The translations under genes and the position numbers were made by a program. Source: Acholeplasmatales bacterium (lineage in GTDB: Bacteria > Bacillota_I > Bacilli_A > Acholeplasmatales > Anaeroplasmataceae). Taken from it: a DNA stretch of 8,063 nt. Shown here piece by piece: positions 1 to 6,105 of the stretch (the first letter of the stretch is position 1; the number at the start of each line of letters is the position of its first letter). The notes under the pieces were generated by a model. That model made no database searches and had not been told where the DNA came from. It saw nothing but the letters and a program-made list of their open reading frames with translations. The stretch lies in the NCBI GenBank assembly GCA_017388605.1, contig JAFPIE010000263.1:1-8063 (forward strand), read 5' to 3'.

Positions 1-17
1 AATTAAAATTTTATAAT

Positions 18-54
18 AAAAACTCCCTCACAAATTATAGTAGAGGGAGTTTTT
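18..54. terminator. Bidirectional rho-independent terminator
   Basis: A perfect 12-bp stem (18-29 with 43-54) surrounds a 13-nt loop. The stem core is CTCCCTC/GAGGGAG, flanked by five A on the left and five T on the right, so a U tail follows the hairpin on either strand. It begins directly after the stop codon of the leftward permease gene (56-58). It should end that transcript and probably also any rightward transcript entering from outside the window. Confidence 0.9.
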
Positions 55-55
55 A

Positions 56-1354
56 TTATATGATAAATAAGGATATACCACAGGATATAAGTAAGAATAA
101 TGTAATGAGTAATCCATTCTTCATAAAATCTATAAATGTATATTTTATTCCATTTTCCTTTAATATTCTCATCCACATAATACCTGCAAGTGCACCTACT
201 GGTGTAAGAAGTACACCAATATTAGAGCCCATAATGGTTGCATAAACAAGCTTCATATTGGAAGTGCCAGATAAAATAGAAGAATACATCATAGTCATTG
301 GTATATTATTTACTATATTACAGGATAATGTAGAAGTAGATAAATACAATAATGGCTCTATGGATTCCTTTGTATTATGGAATAGATTTCCAATTTCATT
401 AAATATACCATATCCATTTAATGCCATAATGATCGTATACATAGATAATATAAATGGTATTAAGCTATATGGTGCTCTTTTTAATGTTGCTTTAATATAT
501 CTTTTCTTTTTAGCTATTAAGCCATAGCTAAATAGGAATAATAATAAGGAAACTGCAAAGGATAGACATATAATCCACATTTCAAAATGAATGTAATTGG
601 ATATAGCTAATAATATAGTAGTTAAAATTAAATGAATCAGTGAAACAATACATACAAGCTTATTTTCGATTTTGGCTTTTTCAAAATCGAATACCTCTAT
701 TTTTTTAGATAAGCTTTTATGAAATAAAAGAAGTAATACAGATATACTAAATATAGATGTGAATACTGCAGGAAGAATCATTTTTAAGAAATATTCTAAG
801 AAATCTAAATGGAATAGGGTGGATAGGTAAATATTGGTTGGATTACCAATGGATAATACCATACTCCAGGTATTGGCTGCAGTGAATTCCATGACTAAAT
901 AGGGAATAGGGTTTATATTTCCCTTTTTTGAAAAGTATAGAATAAATGGGGTAAAGGTTAATATGACAATATCATTTGAGGTAAATACGGTTATTATAGA
1001 TATTAATGCATAGAGTACAAAGAAGAGCATATATTGACTCTTCCTATATTTTTCTATGAATATAGATGCAATATATCTAAAGAAGCCTGCCTCATCTAAT
1101 GCTATAGATATAAAGGATATAGAAATAAATAATATTAATATTTTTAAAGGATTAATATCACTATTCGATATTAAGCTTTGAAAGAATTGATTTCTATCAA
1201 AGCCAGGCAATAATATTAACAATATTGCAGCAAATAAAAGTGGCATAAAGAATGTGTCTAATGTAATATTTTTAATTCTTAAAATTGGGAATTTTAAGAT
1301 ACATAAGAACATTAAAATTATGGCACTAATAGAAATAATTAAAGTATATACCAT
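56..1354 (-). CDS. ArsB/SLC13-like ion transporter superfamily permease
   Basis: A 432-residue, very hydrophobic membrane protein with about ten or more predicted spans and no signal peptide. It shows the two-fold motif pattern of the ArsB/NhaD/SLC13 ion transporter superfamily. The first half has LDEAGFF (86-92), TSNDIVILTFTP (125-136) and SIGNPTNI (168-175). The second half has NNIPMTMM (349-356) and GSNIGVLLTPVGALAG (376-391). Such proteins move anions (arsenite, dicarboxylates, sulfate) or exchange Na+ for H+ across the cytoplasmic membrane. The substrate cannot be read from sequence. No arsR or arsenate reductase gene lies beside it, so an arsenite pump should not be assumed. The start is an ATG with a modest GGGG-type ribosome site about 7 nt upstream. 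It is divergent from the small membrane protein at 1476 and ends at the terminator at 18-54. Length is typical of the family. The superfamily call is firm; the function is open. Confidence 0.85.
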   Translation of the reverse strand: MVYTLIISISAIILMFLCILKFPILRIKNITLDTFFMPLLFAAILLILLPGFDRNQFFQSLISNSDINPLKILILFISISFISIALDEAGFFRYIASIFIEKYRKSQYMLFFVLYALISIITVFTSNDIVILTFTPFILYFSKKGNINPIPYLVMEFTAANTWSMVLSIGNPTNIYLSTLFHLDFLEYFLKMILPAVFTSIFSISVLLLLFHKSLSKKIEVFDFEKAKIENKLVCIVSLIHLILTTILLAISNYIHFEMWIICLSFAVSLLLFLFSYGLIAKKKRYIKATLKRAPYSLIPFILSMYTIIMALNGYGIFNEIGNLFHNTKESIEPLLYLSTSTLSCNIVNNIPMTMMYSSILSGTSNMKLVYATIMGSNIGVLLTPVGALAGIMWMRILKENGIKYTFIDFMKNGLLITLFLLISCGISLFII

Positions 1355-1370
1355 TTTAACACCCCAAAAG

Positions 1371-1398
1371 ATTATATACCTTTGGTATAAAACTTCAA
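1371..1398 (-). promoter_or_regulatory. Candidate sigma-A promoter for the permease gene
   Basis: On the minus strand a TTGAAG -35 (1398-1393) is followed after 16 nt by a perfect TATAAT -10 (1376-1371). Transcription would start near 1364, which is at the ribosome site, so the leader would be extremely short. A weaker alternative, TTGAAT (1413-1408) with TATACC (1389-1384), would give a longer leader. I cannot choose between them from sequence alone. Confidence 0.5.
1375..1389. repeat. Perfect inverted repeat over the permease promoter
   Basis: TATACC-TTT-GGTATA is a perfect 6-bp inverted repeat with a 3-nt centre. It overlaps two bases of the minus-strand -10 box and extends into the spacer. 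Its position suits a repressor operator, but in such AT-rich sequence a 6-bp palindrome can arise by chance. Confidence 0.35.
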
Positions 1399-1417
1399 GT
1401 TTTTTTAATTCAATGAA

Positions 1418-1446
1418 TTGAGATTTTTAAAAAATCATTATATAAT
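1418..1446 (+). promoter_or_regulatory. Sigma-A-type promoter for the small membrane protein
   Basis: TTGAGA (1418-1423), a 17-nt spacer and a perfect TATAAT (1441-1446). Transcription would start near 1453, giving a leader of about 23 nt that still includes the ribosome site at 1464-1470. The spacer holds GATTTTT-A-AAAAATC (1422-1436), a 7-bp palindrome of low complexity. This promoter is divergent from the permease promoter, with the two -35 boxes about 20 bp apart. Confidence 0.65.
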
Positions 1447-1475
1447 TATTCTATATGTCGATTGGTGGGATCAAA

Positions 1476-1907
1476 ATGCTTTATCTAGGATTTATTTTAG
1501 GAATAATTCTATATGTCTTATCTATTGGAGCCTTTATAGGATATACTGTATTATTCTTTATGAAAAAGAATCAAATCCTAGAAAGATTTGTAAGGTTGAT
1601 TTTCCTACTTCATTTAATCTTACTTGCAGGCTTATCCTGGAGTGTAGTATTAATGAATGGATCCTTTAGAGTAAATATTAATTTAGGAATTGATTATTCC
1701 TATGTATTAATTATTTCTGTTCCTATCATCATCCTATATGAGGTATTGGATTACTTCCAAAGAAAGAAGATTCAAAAGAGTGATAAAATATATGTAAATA
1801 TTGTAAGATATTTACTTCCAGTAATTACAGCTGTTTTATTCTTCGTATGTACGATTGTTTTTTATTTCTTATGGAACGATTTTCAAATATTATCGATTAC
1901 TATATAA
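1476..1907 (+). CDS. Hypothetical small membrane protein, four predicted spans
   Basis: I do not recognise this family. The protein has 143 residues, with four hydrophobic segments at about 4-29, 39-60, 74-92 and 108-132. A basic loop (QRKKIQKSDK, 95-104) lies between spans 3 and 4, which suggests that loop faces the cytoplasm. There is no lipobox or catalytic motif. I chose the ATG at 1476 over the in-frame ATG at 1455 for two reasons: GGTGGGA (1464-1470) sits 5 nt upstream as a ribosome site, and the predicted transcription start near 1453 would leave the upstream ATG almost leaderless. The gene is monocistronic, with its own promoter and a strong terminator at 1933-1976. It is divergent from the permease, so co-regulation is possible but unproven. 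Base composition matches its neighbours. Confidence 0.75.
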   Translation: MLYLGFILGIILYVLSIGAFIGYTVLFFMKKNQILERFVRLIFLLHLILLAGLSWSVVLMNGSFRVNINLGIDYSYVLIISVPIIILYEVLDYFQRKKIQKSDKIYVNIVRYLLPVITAVLFFVCTIVFYFLWNDFQILSITI

Positions 1908-1932
1908 TATTAAAATTTGATGTAAACGTTTT

Positions 1933-1976
1933 AAGGAGGACAAAGAGAAAGTATAACTTTTTTATTGTCCTTTTTT
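1933..1976 (+). terminator. Long rho-independent terminator
   Basis: A long hairpin pairs 1933-1951 with 1957-1975 around a TATAA loop (1952-1956). It includes the complementary AGGACAA/TTGTCCT, some G-U pairs and one A-A mismatch, and ends in a run of six T (1971-1976). It closes the small membrane protein gene 25 nt after its stop. The AAGGAGGA at 1933-1940 looks like a ribosome site but is the 5' arm of this stem. Confidence 0.85.
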
Positions 1977-1977
1977 A

Positions 1978-2007
1978 TTGTAAAATAAACTTAGTTTTGT
2001 GTATTTT
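1978..2007 (+). promoter_or_regulatory. Candidate promoter for the ACT/UPF0210 unit
   Basis: TTGTAA (1978-1983) and TATTTT (2002-2007) are separated by 18 nt. Each matches consensus at four of six positions. It begins just after the T run of the preceding terminator. The leader would be about 30 nt. It is weak, but it is the best spaced pair in the gap, and the -10 lies inside the inverted repeat at 1996-2014. Confidence 0.4.
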
Positions 2008-2014
2008 ACACAAA
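1996..2014. repeat. Perfect 8-bp inverted repeat, possible operator
   Basis: TTTGTGTA-TTT-TACACAAA is a perfect 19-bp palindrome with an odd centre. It covers the candidate -10 and lies about 30 bp before the ACT gene. It is not followed by a T run, so it is not a terminator. The half-site resembles TTGTG-type operators, but the spacing (TTGTG-N7-CACAA) is one base short of the Rex consensus and of CRP/FNR sites. The cognate regulator is therefore unknown. Confidence 0.5.
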
Positions 2015-2044
2015 TGACTTTTTAAAGCAAATGAGGTATTGAAA

Positions 2045-2314
2045 ATGAAGGCTGTTGTATCCGTAGTTGGTAAAGATTCTGTAGGTATTTTAGCTGCAGT
2101 TGCTTCTAAGTGTGCAGAATATAAAGCAAACATTGATGATGTTAACCAAACGATCATTGATGATTATTTTACTATGTTTATGATTATCAATATCGATGAA
2201 TTAACCATTGAGTTTAATTCATTCGTTGATAAGATTCAGGAATTAGGAAAAGAAAAGAATCTTGAGATTCATTGTATGCATGAAGATATTTTTAATCTAA
2301 TGCATCGTATCTAA
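2045..2314 (+). CDS. ACT domain-containing protein, UPF0237 family
   Basis: An 89-residue protein made of a single ACT domain, the usual length for UPF0237. The N-terminal strand and loop [18 protein letters not shown] (3-20) is the typical ACT ligand-loop region. [22 protein letters not shown] (29-50 overall) forms the second half of the core, and the protein ends in [11 protein letters not shown], a family-typical tail. ACT domains usually bind small ligands such as amino acids and often dimerise. No ligand is established for this family. I chose the ATG at 2045 because GAGGT (2033-2037) lies 7 nt upstream; the in-frame TTG at 2039 would be only 1 nt from that site. The stop codon overlaps the ribosome site of the UPF0210 gene 10 nt downstream, so the two are translated as a pair. 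This pairing is common in Bacillota and suggests that the ACT protein serves or regulates its partner. Confidence 0.93.
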   Translation: MKAVVSVVGKDSVGILAAVASKCAEYKANIDDVNQTIIDDYFTMFMIINIDELTIEFNSFVDKIQELGKEKNLEIHCMHEDIFNLMHRI

Positions 2315-2324
2315 GGAGTACATA

Positions 2325-3683
2325 ATGAATAATAAGAATGAAATTGTAGAAACCATAAAAATGATTCAAGAGCAGAATCTTGATGTTAGAACCATTACTA
2401 TGGGTATTTCCCTAATTGATTGTATGGATACTGATATTAAGAAGTCTTGTCAAAAGGTTTATGATAAAATTTATAAATACGCAAAGGATTTAGTTAAAAC
2501 AGGAGAGGCTATATCTAAAAAATATGGTATTCCTATTATTAATAAAAGAGTATCTGTTACACCAATTTCAATGCTAGTTGGTGTATCCGGTGGCGATCCT
2601 ATCGAATATGCTAAAACACTAGATAAGGTTGCAAAGGATATTGGTGTTAACTTTATTGGTGGATATAGTGCACTTGTTCAAAAGGGCTTTGCTCCTGGTG
2701 ATAGAGAATTAATTGAATCTATTCCAAGAGCTCTTGCTGAAACAGATGTTGTATGCTCAAGTGTAAATGTAGGATCTACAAGAGCTGGTATCAATTTGGA
2801 TGCTGTAAAGATTATGGGACAAAAGATTAGAGAGGCTGCAGAGCTTACAAAGGATAGAGAATGTATTGCTGCATCTAAGCTTGTTGTCTTCTGTAATGCC
2901 GTTGAGGATAACCCATTTATGGCAGGTGCATTCCATGGTGTTGGTGAGGCAGATTGTGTCATTAATGTAGGTGTATCTGGACCTGGTGTTGTTCGTGCAG
3001 CTATTGCTGCAGCACCTAAGGATGCTCCTATTTCAGAGATTGCTGATATCATTAAGAAGACTGCATTCAAGGTTACAAGAATGGGTCAGCTTGTTGGTGT
3101 TGAGGCATCTAAGATGCTTGGTGTTGAATTCGGTATTGTCGATTTATCCTTAGCTCCAACTCCAGCAGTTGGTGATTCTGTTGCTCACATATTAGAAGAG
3201 ATTGGACTTGAGCAGTGCGGTGGTGTTGGTACTACAGCTTGCCTTGCCATGCTTAATGATGCAGTAAAGAAGGGTGGAGTTATGGCTTCCTCCAGAGTTG
3301 GTGGACTTTCTGGTGCATTCATTCCAGTATCTGAGGATGCAGGTATGATTGCTGCAGCAAGAAGTGGTGCACTTTGTATTGAGAAGCTTGAGGCAATGAC
3401 TGCAGTTTGCTCTGTTGGATTAGATATGATTGTAATCCCTGGAGATACTACAGCTGAGGTCATTTCTGCACTAATTGCAGATGAGGCTGCAATTGGTATG
3501 ATTAACTGTAAAACAACTGCAGTAAGAGTTATTCCTGCAGTTGGTAAAAAGGATGATGAATCCTTAGACTTTGGTGGATTATTAGGATATGGTCCAATTA
3601 TGCCTATAAGAAAATTAAAGCCCAATGTATTTATAAATAGAGGCGGACATATTCCTGCACCATTAAATAGCTTAAAGAACTAA
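2325..3683 (+). CDS. PFL-like family protein, UPF0210/DUF711
   Basis: A 452-residue cytosolic protein of the UPF0210 (DUF711) family, at the usual family length. Characteristic stretches are [14 protein letters not shown] (20-33), [17 protein letters not shown] (76-92), [14 protein letters not shown] (109-122), [14 protein letters not shown] (216-229), [19 protein letters not shown] (273-291), [21 protein letters not shown] (298-318 overall) and a C-terminal [13 protein letters not shown] (437-449). From memory, a solved member has a fold related to glycyl-radical enzymes such as pyruvate formate-lyase. No biochemical activity is established to my knowledge, and no radical-SAM activase is nearby, so PFL activity should not be inferred. 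AAGGAG (2313-2318) lies 6 nt before the ATG and overlaps the ACT stop. The gene ends in tandem stops TAATAA. It is visibly richer in GGT/GCA codons (Gly/Ala) than its neighbours because of its protein composition. Confidence 0.95.
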   Translation: MNNKNEIVETIKMIQEQNLDVRTITMGISLIDCMDTDIKKSCQKVYDKIYKYAKDLVKTGEAISKKYGIPIINKRVSVTPISMLVGVSGGDPIEYAKTLDKVAKDIGVNFIGGYSALVQKGFAPGDRELIESIPRALAETDVVCSSVNVGSTRAGINLDAVKIMGQKIREAAELTKDRECIAASKLVVFCNAVEDNPFMAGAFHGVGEADCVINVGVSGPGVVRAAIAAAPKDAPISEIADIIKKTAFKVTRMGQLVGVEASKMLGVEFGIVDLSLAPTPAVGDSVAHILEEIGLEQCGGVGTTACLAMLNDAVKKGGVMASSRVGGLSGAFIPVSEDAGMIAAARSGALCIEKLEAMTAVCSVGLDMIVIPGDTTAEVISALIADEAAIGMINCKTTAVRVIPAVGKKDDESLDFGGLLGYGPIMPIRKLKPNVFINRGGHIPAPLNSLKN

Positions 3684-3686
3684 TAA

Positions 3687-3703
3687 AGGCTTGAATGAGG
3701 CCT
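3687..3703 (+). other. Small intercistronic hairpin
   Basis: AGGCTT (3687-3692) can pair with AGGCCT (3698-3703) around a 5-nt loop, with one G-U pair. No T run follows, so it does not look like a terminator. Transcription probably continues into the phosphoglucomutase gene. It may be an RNA processing or stability element, or chance. Confidence 0.25.
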
Positions 3704-3730
3704 AGAAAATAAAAAACGAGGAAAAGGAAA

Positions 3731-5425
3731 ATGGATTATTTAGAGAAAGCAAATTTATGGAAAAATTATAAGGATTTAGAACCATCCTTAAAGGCTGAGC
3801 TTGATTCAATGGATGATCAAGCATTAAAGGAAGCATTTACTACAGATTTAGCATTCGGTACTGGAGGACTTAGAGGTATCTTAGGTGCTGGTACAAACCG
3901 TATGAATATCTATATCGTAGGTAAAGCTACTCTAGGCTTTGGTAGATATTTACTTAAGCAGTCCCCAGTTGCAAGATCTATGGGTGTTGCAATTGCTCAT
4001 GACAACCGTCATCAGTCTGTTGAATTTTCTAGATTCGCAGCAGAAGTATTATCTAGCTTAGGCTTTAGAGTATTCTTATTTGAATCCTTAAGACCTACAC
4101 CTGAATTATCTTATGCAGTAAGAAATTTCAAGTGTATTGGTGGTATTATGATCACTGCATCTCATAACCCTAAGGAATATAACGGTTATAAGATTTATGA
4201 TGAAACAGGCTGCCAGCTTGTACCTGCTAAGGCTGATCAGGTTATTGAAGAAATCAATGCAATTTCTGATTATTTTGCAATTGAGCATTCCCTAAATCAT
4301 GATTTAATTTATTATATTGGAAAAGAAATTGATGAAAAATATATCAAGGATGTAAAGAAGATCATCCTAAGACCAAATCTAAAGAAGGATTTCAAGCTTG
4401 TATATACTCCACTTCATGGTACAGGTCAGGTATTTGCACCACAGGTATTACAATCTGAAGGCTATGATGTTGTACCTCTTGCATGCCAAATGACCAATGA
4501 CCCAGATTTCTCTGGTGTAAAGACATCAAACCCAGAAAATAAGGAAGCATATGATGAGGCAATTGAGCTTGCAAAGGAAATTGGTGCTACCATTGTTCTT
4601 GCAACAGACCCAGATGCTGACCGTTTAGGTATTGCTGTTTTGCATGATGGAGAATATATCCTATTTACAGGTAACCAAACTGCTGCATTAGTATTTGATT
4701 ATATTTGTAAGACAAGAAAGGAATTAGGTACACTACCTTCTGATGGTTACCTATTCACTACAAATGTATCTTCAACACTTCCAATTGCTATTGCTGAAAA
4801 ATATGGTTTAAAGACTGAAATTACATTAACAGGCTTTAAGTTCATCGGTGAAAAGGCAAGAGAAATGGAAACTACTCACCGTGGTACTTATGTATTCGGC
4901 TTTGAGGAATCCTATGGCTGCTTAGTTTCTGATTGTGTACGTGATAAGGATTCCATTCAAGCAATTTTAATGCTTTGTGAGACAGCTGCATACTACCGTG
5001 AAAAGGGTATGGATTTATATGATGCATTACAAGAAATCTATAAGGAATATGGATACTACAAGGAAGGAATTACGAATATTGGCTTAAAGGGTCTTGAGGG
5101 TGCAGCAAAGATTCAAAGAATTATGAATTATTTCCGTGAATCCAATATTTGCTTAAAGGATTTCAAGATTTTAGCTAAGGATGATGTATATAAGTCTATG
5201 CATTATGATTATGTATCGGATAAGGATTCTACAATTAAGCTTCCTCAATCGAACGTTATTAAATATTATCTAAACGATAATATGTGGTTTGTACTTCGTC
5301 CATCAGGAACAGAGCCTAAGCTAAAGGTTTACTATGGAGTTAAGGGTAATTCAAATGAAGAAGCAGATGAAAAGCTTGCCCTATTAACTAAGGAAGTACT
5401 TGAAATCGTTAATATGATTAAGTAG
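3731..5425 (+). CDS. pgcA: Phosphoglucomutase (alpha-phosphohexomutase family)
   Basis: Interconverts glucose 1-phosphate and glucose 6-phosphate in the cytosol through a phosphoserine intermediate, linking glycolysis to UDP-glucose, glycolipid, wall and glycogen precursors. The 564-residue protein carries all four active-site signatures in order. TASHNP (142-147) has the phosphorylated Ser144. DPDADR (293-298) has the three metal-binding aspartates D293, D295 and D297. GFEES (390-394) is the sugar-specificity loop. RPSGTEPK (523-530) is the phosphate-binding loop in the C-terminal domain. GTGGLRG (43-49) is the conserved N-terminal loop. The length fits the long PgcA/PGM2-like group of Bacillota, which can include phosphopentomutase activity, so substrate preference is not fixed. 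GAGG (3718-3721) lies 9 nt before the ATG. Only 47 nt without a terminator separate it from the UPF0210 gene, suggesting co-transcription. It ends at the terminator at 5441-5464. Confidence 0.95.
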   Translation: MDYLEKANLWKNYKDLEPSLKAELDSMDDQALKEAFTTDLAFGTGGLRGILGAGTNRMNIYIVGKATLGFGRYLLKQSPVARSMGVAIAHDNRHQSVEFSRFAAEVLSSLGFRVFLFESLRPTPELSYAVRNFKCIGGIMITASHNPKEYNGYKIYDETGCQLVPAKADQVIEEINAISDYFAIEHSLNHDLIYYIGKEIDEKYIKDVKKIILRPNLKKDFKLVYTPLHGTGQVFAPQVLQSEGYDVVPLACQMTNDPDFSGVKTSNPENKEAYDEAIELAKEIGATIVLATDPDADRLGIAVLHDGEYILFTGNQTAALVFDYICKTRKELGTLPSDGYLFTTNVSSTLPIAIAEKYGLKTEITLTGFKFIGEKAREMETTHRGTYVFGFEESYGCLVSDCVRDKDSIQAILMLCETAAYYREKGMDLYDALQEIYKEYGYYKEGITNIGLKGLEGAAKIQRIMNYFRESNICLKDFKILAKDDVYKSMHYDYVSDKDSTIKLPQSNVIKYYLNDNMWFVLRPSGTEPKLKVYYGVKGNSNEEADEKLALLTKEVLEIVNMIK

Positions 5426-5440
5426 ATTATCGAAAAAATT

Positions 5441-5464
5441 GAGAGTGAAAACACTCTCTTTTTT
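5441..5464 (+). terminator. Rho-independent terminator after pgcA
   Basis: GAGAGTG-AAAA-CACTCTC is a perfect 7-bp stem with a four-base loop followed by six T (5459-5464), 15 nt after the pgcA stop. It is a canonical strong terminator that separates the ACT/UPF0210/pgcA unit from the pyrophosphatase unit. Confidence 0.93.
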
Positions 5465-5473
5465 CAATATCCT

Positions 5474-5502
5474 TTGATTTCATATGGTAATTGTGCTATT
5501 AT
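5474..5502 (+). promoter_or_regulatory. Sigma-A promoter with extended -10 for ppa-ychF
   Basis: TTGATT (5474-5479), a 17-nt spacer and TATTAT (5497-5502). A TG at 5494-5495 one base before the -10 gives the extended TGC-TATTAT form. The predicted start is near 5509, leaving a purine-rich leader of about 47 nt before the ppa ATG. It is the best-supported promoter in the window. Confidence 0.7.
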
Positions 5503-5516
5503 ATACAAGTATATAA
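5499..5516. repeat. Perfect 8-bp inverted repeat at the ppa start site
   Basis: TTATATAC-AA-GTATATAA is a perfect 18-bp palindrome. It runs from inside the -10 box across the predicted transcription start, a classic position for a repressor operator. The sequence is almost all A/T, so chance is a serious alternative. Confidence 0.35.
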
Positions 5517-5555
5517 AAGAAAAAAGAGAGAATGTAAAAAGAGGGGTAAATAAAA

Positions 5556-6086
5556 ATGATTATATGGCATGATATTGATAATGATCGTATTACAAAGGAT
5601 CAATTTGTTGCATGTATTGAAATTCCTAAGGGAAGCAAGAAGAAATATGAGCTTGATAAGGAAACTGGTTTGATTATTCTAGACCGTATCCTATATACAT
5701 CTACACACTACCCAGCAAATTATGGATTTATTCCAAGAACCTATTCTCAGGATAAGGACCCACTAGATGTATTAGTATTATGTGATGAGCCATTTGACCC
5801 ACTAGTATTAGTACGTTGTAAGCCAATTGGAGTAGTAAAAATGATTGATGAGGAAGCAGCAGATGAAAAGATTATCTCTGTATGTGTAAATGACCCATCT
5901 ATGAGTGGATATAGCGATATTAGTGAGCTTCCACCTCATATCCTAGATGAAATTAAGCATTTCTTCATCGTTTATAAGCAGCTTGAAAATAAGACAACCT
6001 TCGTTACAGAAATCGATGGTGTTGACGAGGCTAAAAGAGTTATTCAGGCATCTATTGATGCATATAACGACTTATATTTAAAGTAA
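5556..6086 (+). CDS. ppa: Inorganic pyrophosphatase, soluble family I
   Basis: Hydrolyses pyrophosphate to two phosphates in the cytosol, pulling nucleic-acid, protein and sugar-nucleotide synthesis forward; Mg2+ dependent. The 176-residue protein is the size of bacterial family I enzymes and contains the signature DKDPLDVLVL (66-75). Every active-site residue of the E. coli enzyme that I can align is present: E22, K30, E32, R44, Y52, Y56, D66, D68, D71, D98, D103, K105, Y140 and K141. It should be active. It is family I, not the Mn2+-dependent family II (PpaC) used by Bacillus and Streptococcus. GAGGGG (5541-5546) lies 9 nt before the ATG. It is the first gene of a two-gene unit with ychF, 19 nt downstream. 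Its substrate links it loosely to the preceding phosphoglucomutase, since UDP-glucose synthesis releases pyrophosphate, but a terminator and a new promoter separate them. Confidence 0.97.
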   Translation: MIIWHDIDNDRITKDQFVACIEIPKGSKKKYELDKETGLIILDRILYTSTHYPANYGFIPRTYSQDKDPLDVLVLCDEPFDPLVLVRCKPIGVVKMIDEEAADEKIISVCVNDPSMSGYSDISELPPHILDEIKHFFIVYKQLENKTTFVTEIDGVDEAKRVIQASIDAYNDLYLK

Positions 6087-6105
6087 TATTTAAGGAGAGA
6101 TCAAA

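Noticed and set aside
60..527. Rightward open frames (60-245 and 258-527) opposite the permease gene
   Set aside because: They are antisense to a clear transporter gene with conserved motifs, and I found no domain or credible ribosome site in them. They are shadows of the real gene.
1418..1669. Rightward open frame in another phase at the start of the four-span protein gene
   Set aside because: Its start codon lies at the -35 box of the promoter and its product looks random. The overlapping frame has a ribosome site and regular membrane spans.
1933..1940. AAGGAGGA, a perfect-looking ribosome site after the four-span protein gene
   Set aside because: No start codon opens a sensible frame at the right distance. 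The bases form the 5' arm of the terminator hairpin.
1975..2157. Leftward open frame across the ACT promoter and 5' end
   Set aside because: It is antisense to the ACT-domain gene, and its 3' end enters the terminator region. No protein family features.
2678..3625. Long antisense open frames (130 and 146 codons) inside the UPF0210 gene, plus a 60-codon sense-strand frame
   Set aside because: They arise from the Gly/Ala-rich codon pattern of the real gene. Their products are low-complexity Ala/Ser/Thr/Pro sequences with no recognisable domain.
5532..5537. ATG-TAA start-stop minimal reading frame in the ppa leader, preceded by AGAGAG
   Set aside because: A six-base element is expected by chance in an A-rich leader, and nothing else suggests translational control.
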